Positions 5,248 through 5,962 of a stretch of 5,962 bases of DNA are shown here, one piece after another. The notes beneath the pieces are model-generated. The model was not told the DNA's origin. It did no database searches and saw only the letters and a list, made by a program, of their open reading frames with translations. The position numbers were made by a program, and so were the translations under genes. This DNA comes from Ignavibacteria bacterium (GTDB lineage: Bacteria > Bacteroidota > Ignavibacteria > Ignavibacteriales > Melioribacteraceae), in NCBI GenBank assembly GCA_011049495.1, contig DSBF01000067.1, positions 1 to 5,962 on the forward strand, in the 5' to 3' direction. Within the stretch, counting starts at the first letter, position 1. Every line of letters starts with the position of its first letter.

Positions 5248-5962
5248 TTACTTTTCCAACCTTGTTATTATCTCTTTAAAACTATCCAAACTCGCTTCAA
5301 TATTCTCAACTATCTCTGATGCGAGAATATCGGGATCGGGTAAGTTATCTGTATCACCAAGACTTTCATCCTTAAGCCAAAAGATATCCAGATTAGTTTT
5401 GTCGCGGGAGATAATTTCATCGTATGAGAATTTCTTGAACCGTTCGGATTCGGTTCGTTTAAATCTATTCTTTGGATTATATGCTTTGACGAAATCTTCA
5501 AGGTGTTCATATTTCATTTGCTGTGTCTTTAAAGTGAAATGCTGATTAGTTCTTAAGTCATAAATCCAGACTTCCTTAGTCCAGGGCGTTTTACTTGCCG
5601 GTTTGTTATCGAAGAAAATTACATTTGCTTTTACTCCTTGCGCATAAAATAAACCTGTCGGTAATCTTAAAATTGTATGACAATCAGTTCTTGTCAATAA
5701 ATTTTTACGAACGGTTTCTCCGGCGCCTCCTTCGAAGAGAACATTATCCGGCACAACAACAGCAGCCCTGCCGTCCGGTTTAAGCATCGAAACTATATGC
5801 TGAACAAAATTCAATTGCTTGTTTGAAGTCGTTACCCAAAAATCCTGCCGCTCATACATTAGCGTTTCTCTTTTTTGAATTCCTTCTTCGTTTGTGATTG
5901 TAATACTGCTCTTTTTTCCGAAAGGAGGATTTGTCAGTACATAATCATAGTTAGTCTTAGGT
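5248..5962 (-). CDS. hsdM: Type I restriction-modification methyltransferase subunit HsdM (C-terminal part, partial)
   Basis: HsdM is the adenine-N6 methyltransferase subunit that acts with HsdS (specificity) and HsdR (cleavage) to modify or cut DNA. The frame runs in from the right edge: codons from 5961 leftward read PKTNYDYVLTNPPFGKKSSI, so the gene continues upstream of ATG 5859, which is internal. The visible 237 residues begin with catalytic motif IV, NPPF (5920-5931). Other family blocks follow: LNFVQHIVSMLKPDGRAAVVVPDNVLFEGG, TILRLPTGLFYAQGVKANVIFF, WIYDLRTNQHFTLKTQQM, and the C-terminal DILASEIVENIEASLDSF, which resembles normal HsdM ends. The 3' end is therefore complete, while the N-terminal region with the SAM-binding motif I is outside the window. 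HsdS, which often directly follows HsdM, is absent here: the next features downstream are a terminator and tRNA-Val. The S and R genes, if present, must lie to the right. Confidence 0.92.
   Translation of the reverse strand, partial: PKTNYDYVLTNPPFGKKSSITITNEEGIQKRETLMYERQDFWVTTSNKQLNFVQHIVSMLKPDGRAAVVVPDNVLFEGGAGETVRKNLLTRTDCHTILRLPTGLFYAQGVKANVIFFDNKPASKTPWTKEVWIYDLRTNQHFTLKTQQMKYEHLEDFVKAYNPKNRFKRTESERFKKFSYDEIISRDKTNLDIFWLKDESLGDTDNLPDPDILASEIVENIEASLDSFKEIITRLEK

Noticed and set aside
5310..5510. 66-codon - strand open frame inside hsdM in another frame
   Set aside because: Lies within convincing HsdM coding sequence on the same strand with no recognisable product.
5595..5783. 62-codon + strand open frame antisense to hsdM
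   Set aside because: Opposite strand of conserved HsdM blocks; Gln- and Leu-rich chance translation.
1..5962. CRISPR array, insertion sequence ends or phage genes
   Set aside because: No regularly spaced repeats, terminal inverted repeats, transposase, integrase or phage structural motifs are visible.

Overview
The window looks like chromosomal DNA from an AT-rich bacterium of the Bacteroidota/Chlorobiota/Ignavibacteriota (FCB) group. The placement is an inference from four things: low GC by eye, few strong Shine-Dalgarno sequences, tRNA genes without an encoded CCA end, and three promoters that fit the TTTG/TTG-N19-20-TAnnTTTG pattern of Bacteroidota-type sigma factors. No gene here fixes the species.

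Layout. Bases 1-60 are the 3' tail of an unidentified gene. It is followed at once by a multi-pass membrane protein with a C-terminal YdcF/SanA-like DUF218 domain (66-1088) and by leucine dehydrogenase (1111-2223). These three run on the + strand with tiny gaps and probably form one transcript ending at a hairpin (2228-2249). A second + strand unit starts at a candidate promoter (2283-2313): nusB (2343-2819), overlapped by 29 nt by a UMF1/Atg22-type major facilitator transporter (2791-4101). A membrane-embedded M50B-like zinc metallopeptidase (4094-4759, - strand) converges on the transporter, and their stop codons overlap by 8 bp. Next come two separately promoted + strand tRNA genes, tRNA-Gly(CCC) at 4853-4925 and tRNA-Val(UAC) at 5049-5123, with a strong intrinsic terminator at 5132-5172. 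The right edge holds the C-terminal half of hsdM, a type I restriction-modification methyltransferase subunit, on the - strand (5248 to beyond 5962). It ends just downstream of tRNA-Val.

How they work together. Most of the window is housekeeping (transcription antitermination/rRNA processing, branched-chain amino acid catabolism, tRNAs) plus membrane proteins of uncertain substrate. The only clearly accessory locus is hsdM, whose position against the 3' side of a tRNA gene is a classic island boundary. The junction itself cannot be tested because the other end is outside the window.

I did not find a convincing undescribed system. The points most worth checking are the ambiguous start of the DUF218 gene (a one-base change would create an ATG start overlapping the upstream gene), the matched promoter architecture of the two tRNA genes, a U-U mismatch in the tRNA-Val T-stem, and the tRNA/hsdM boundary.
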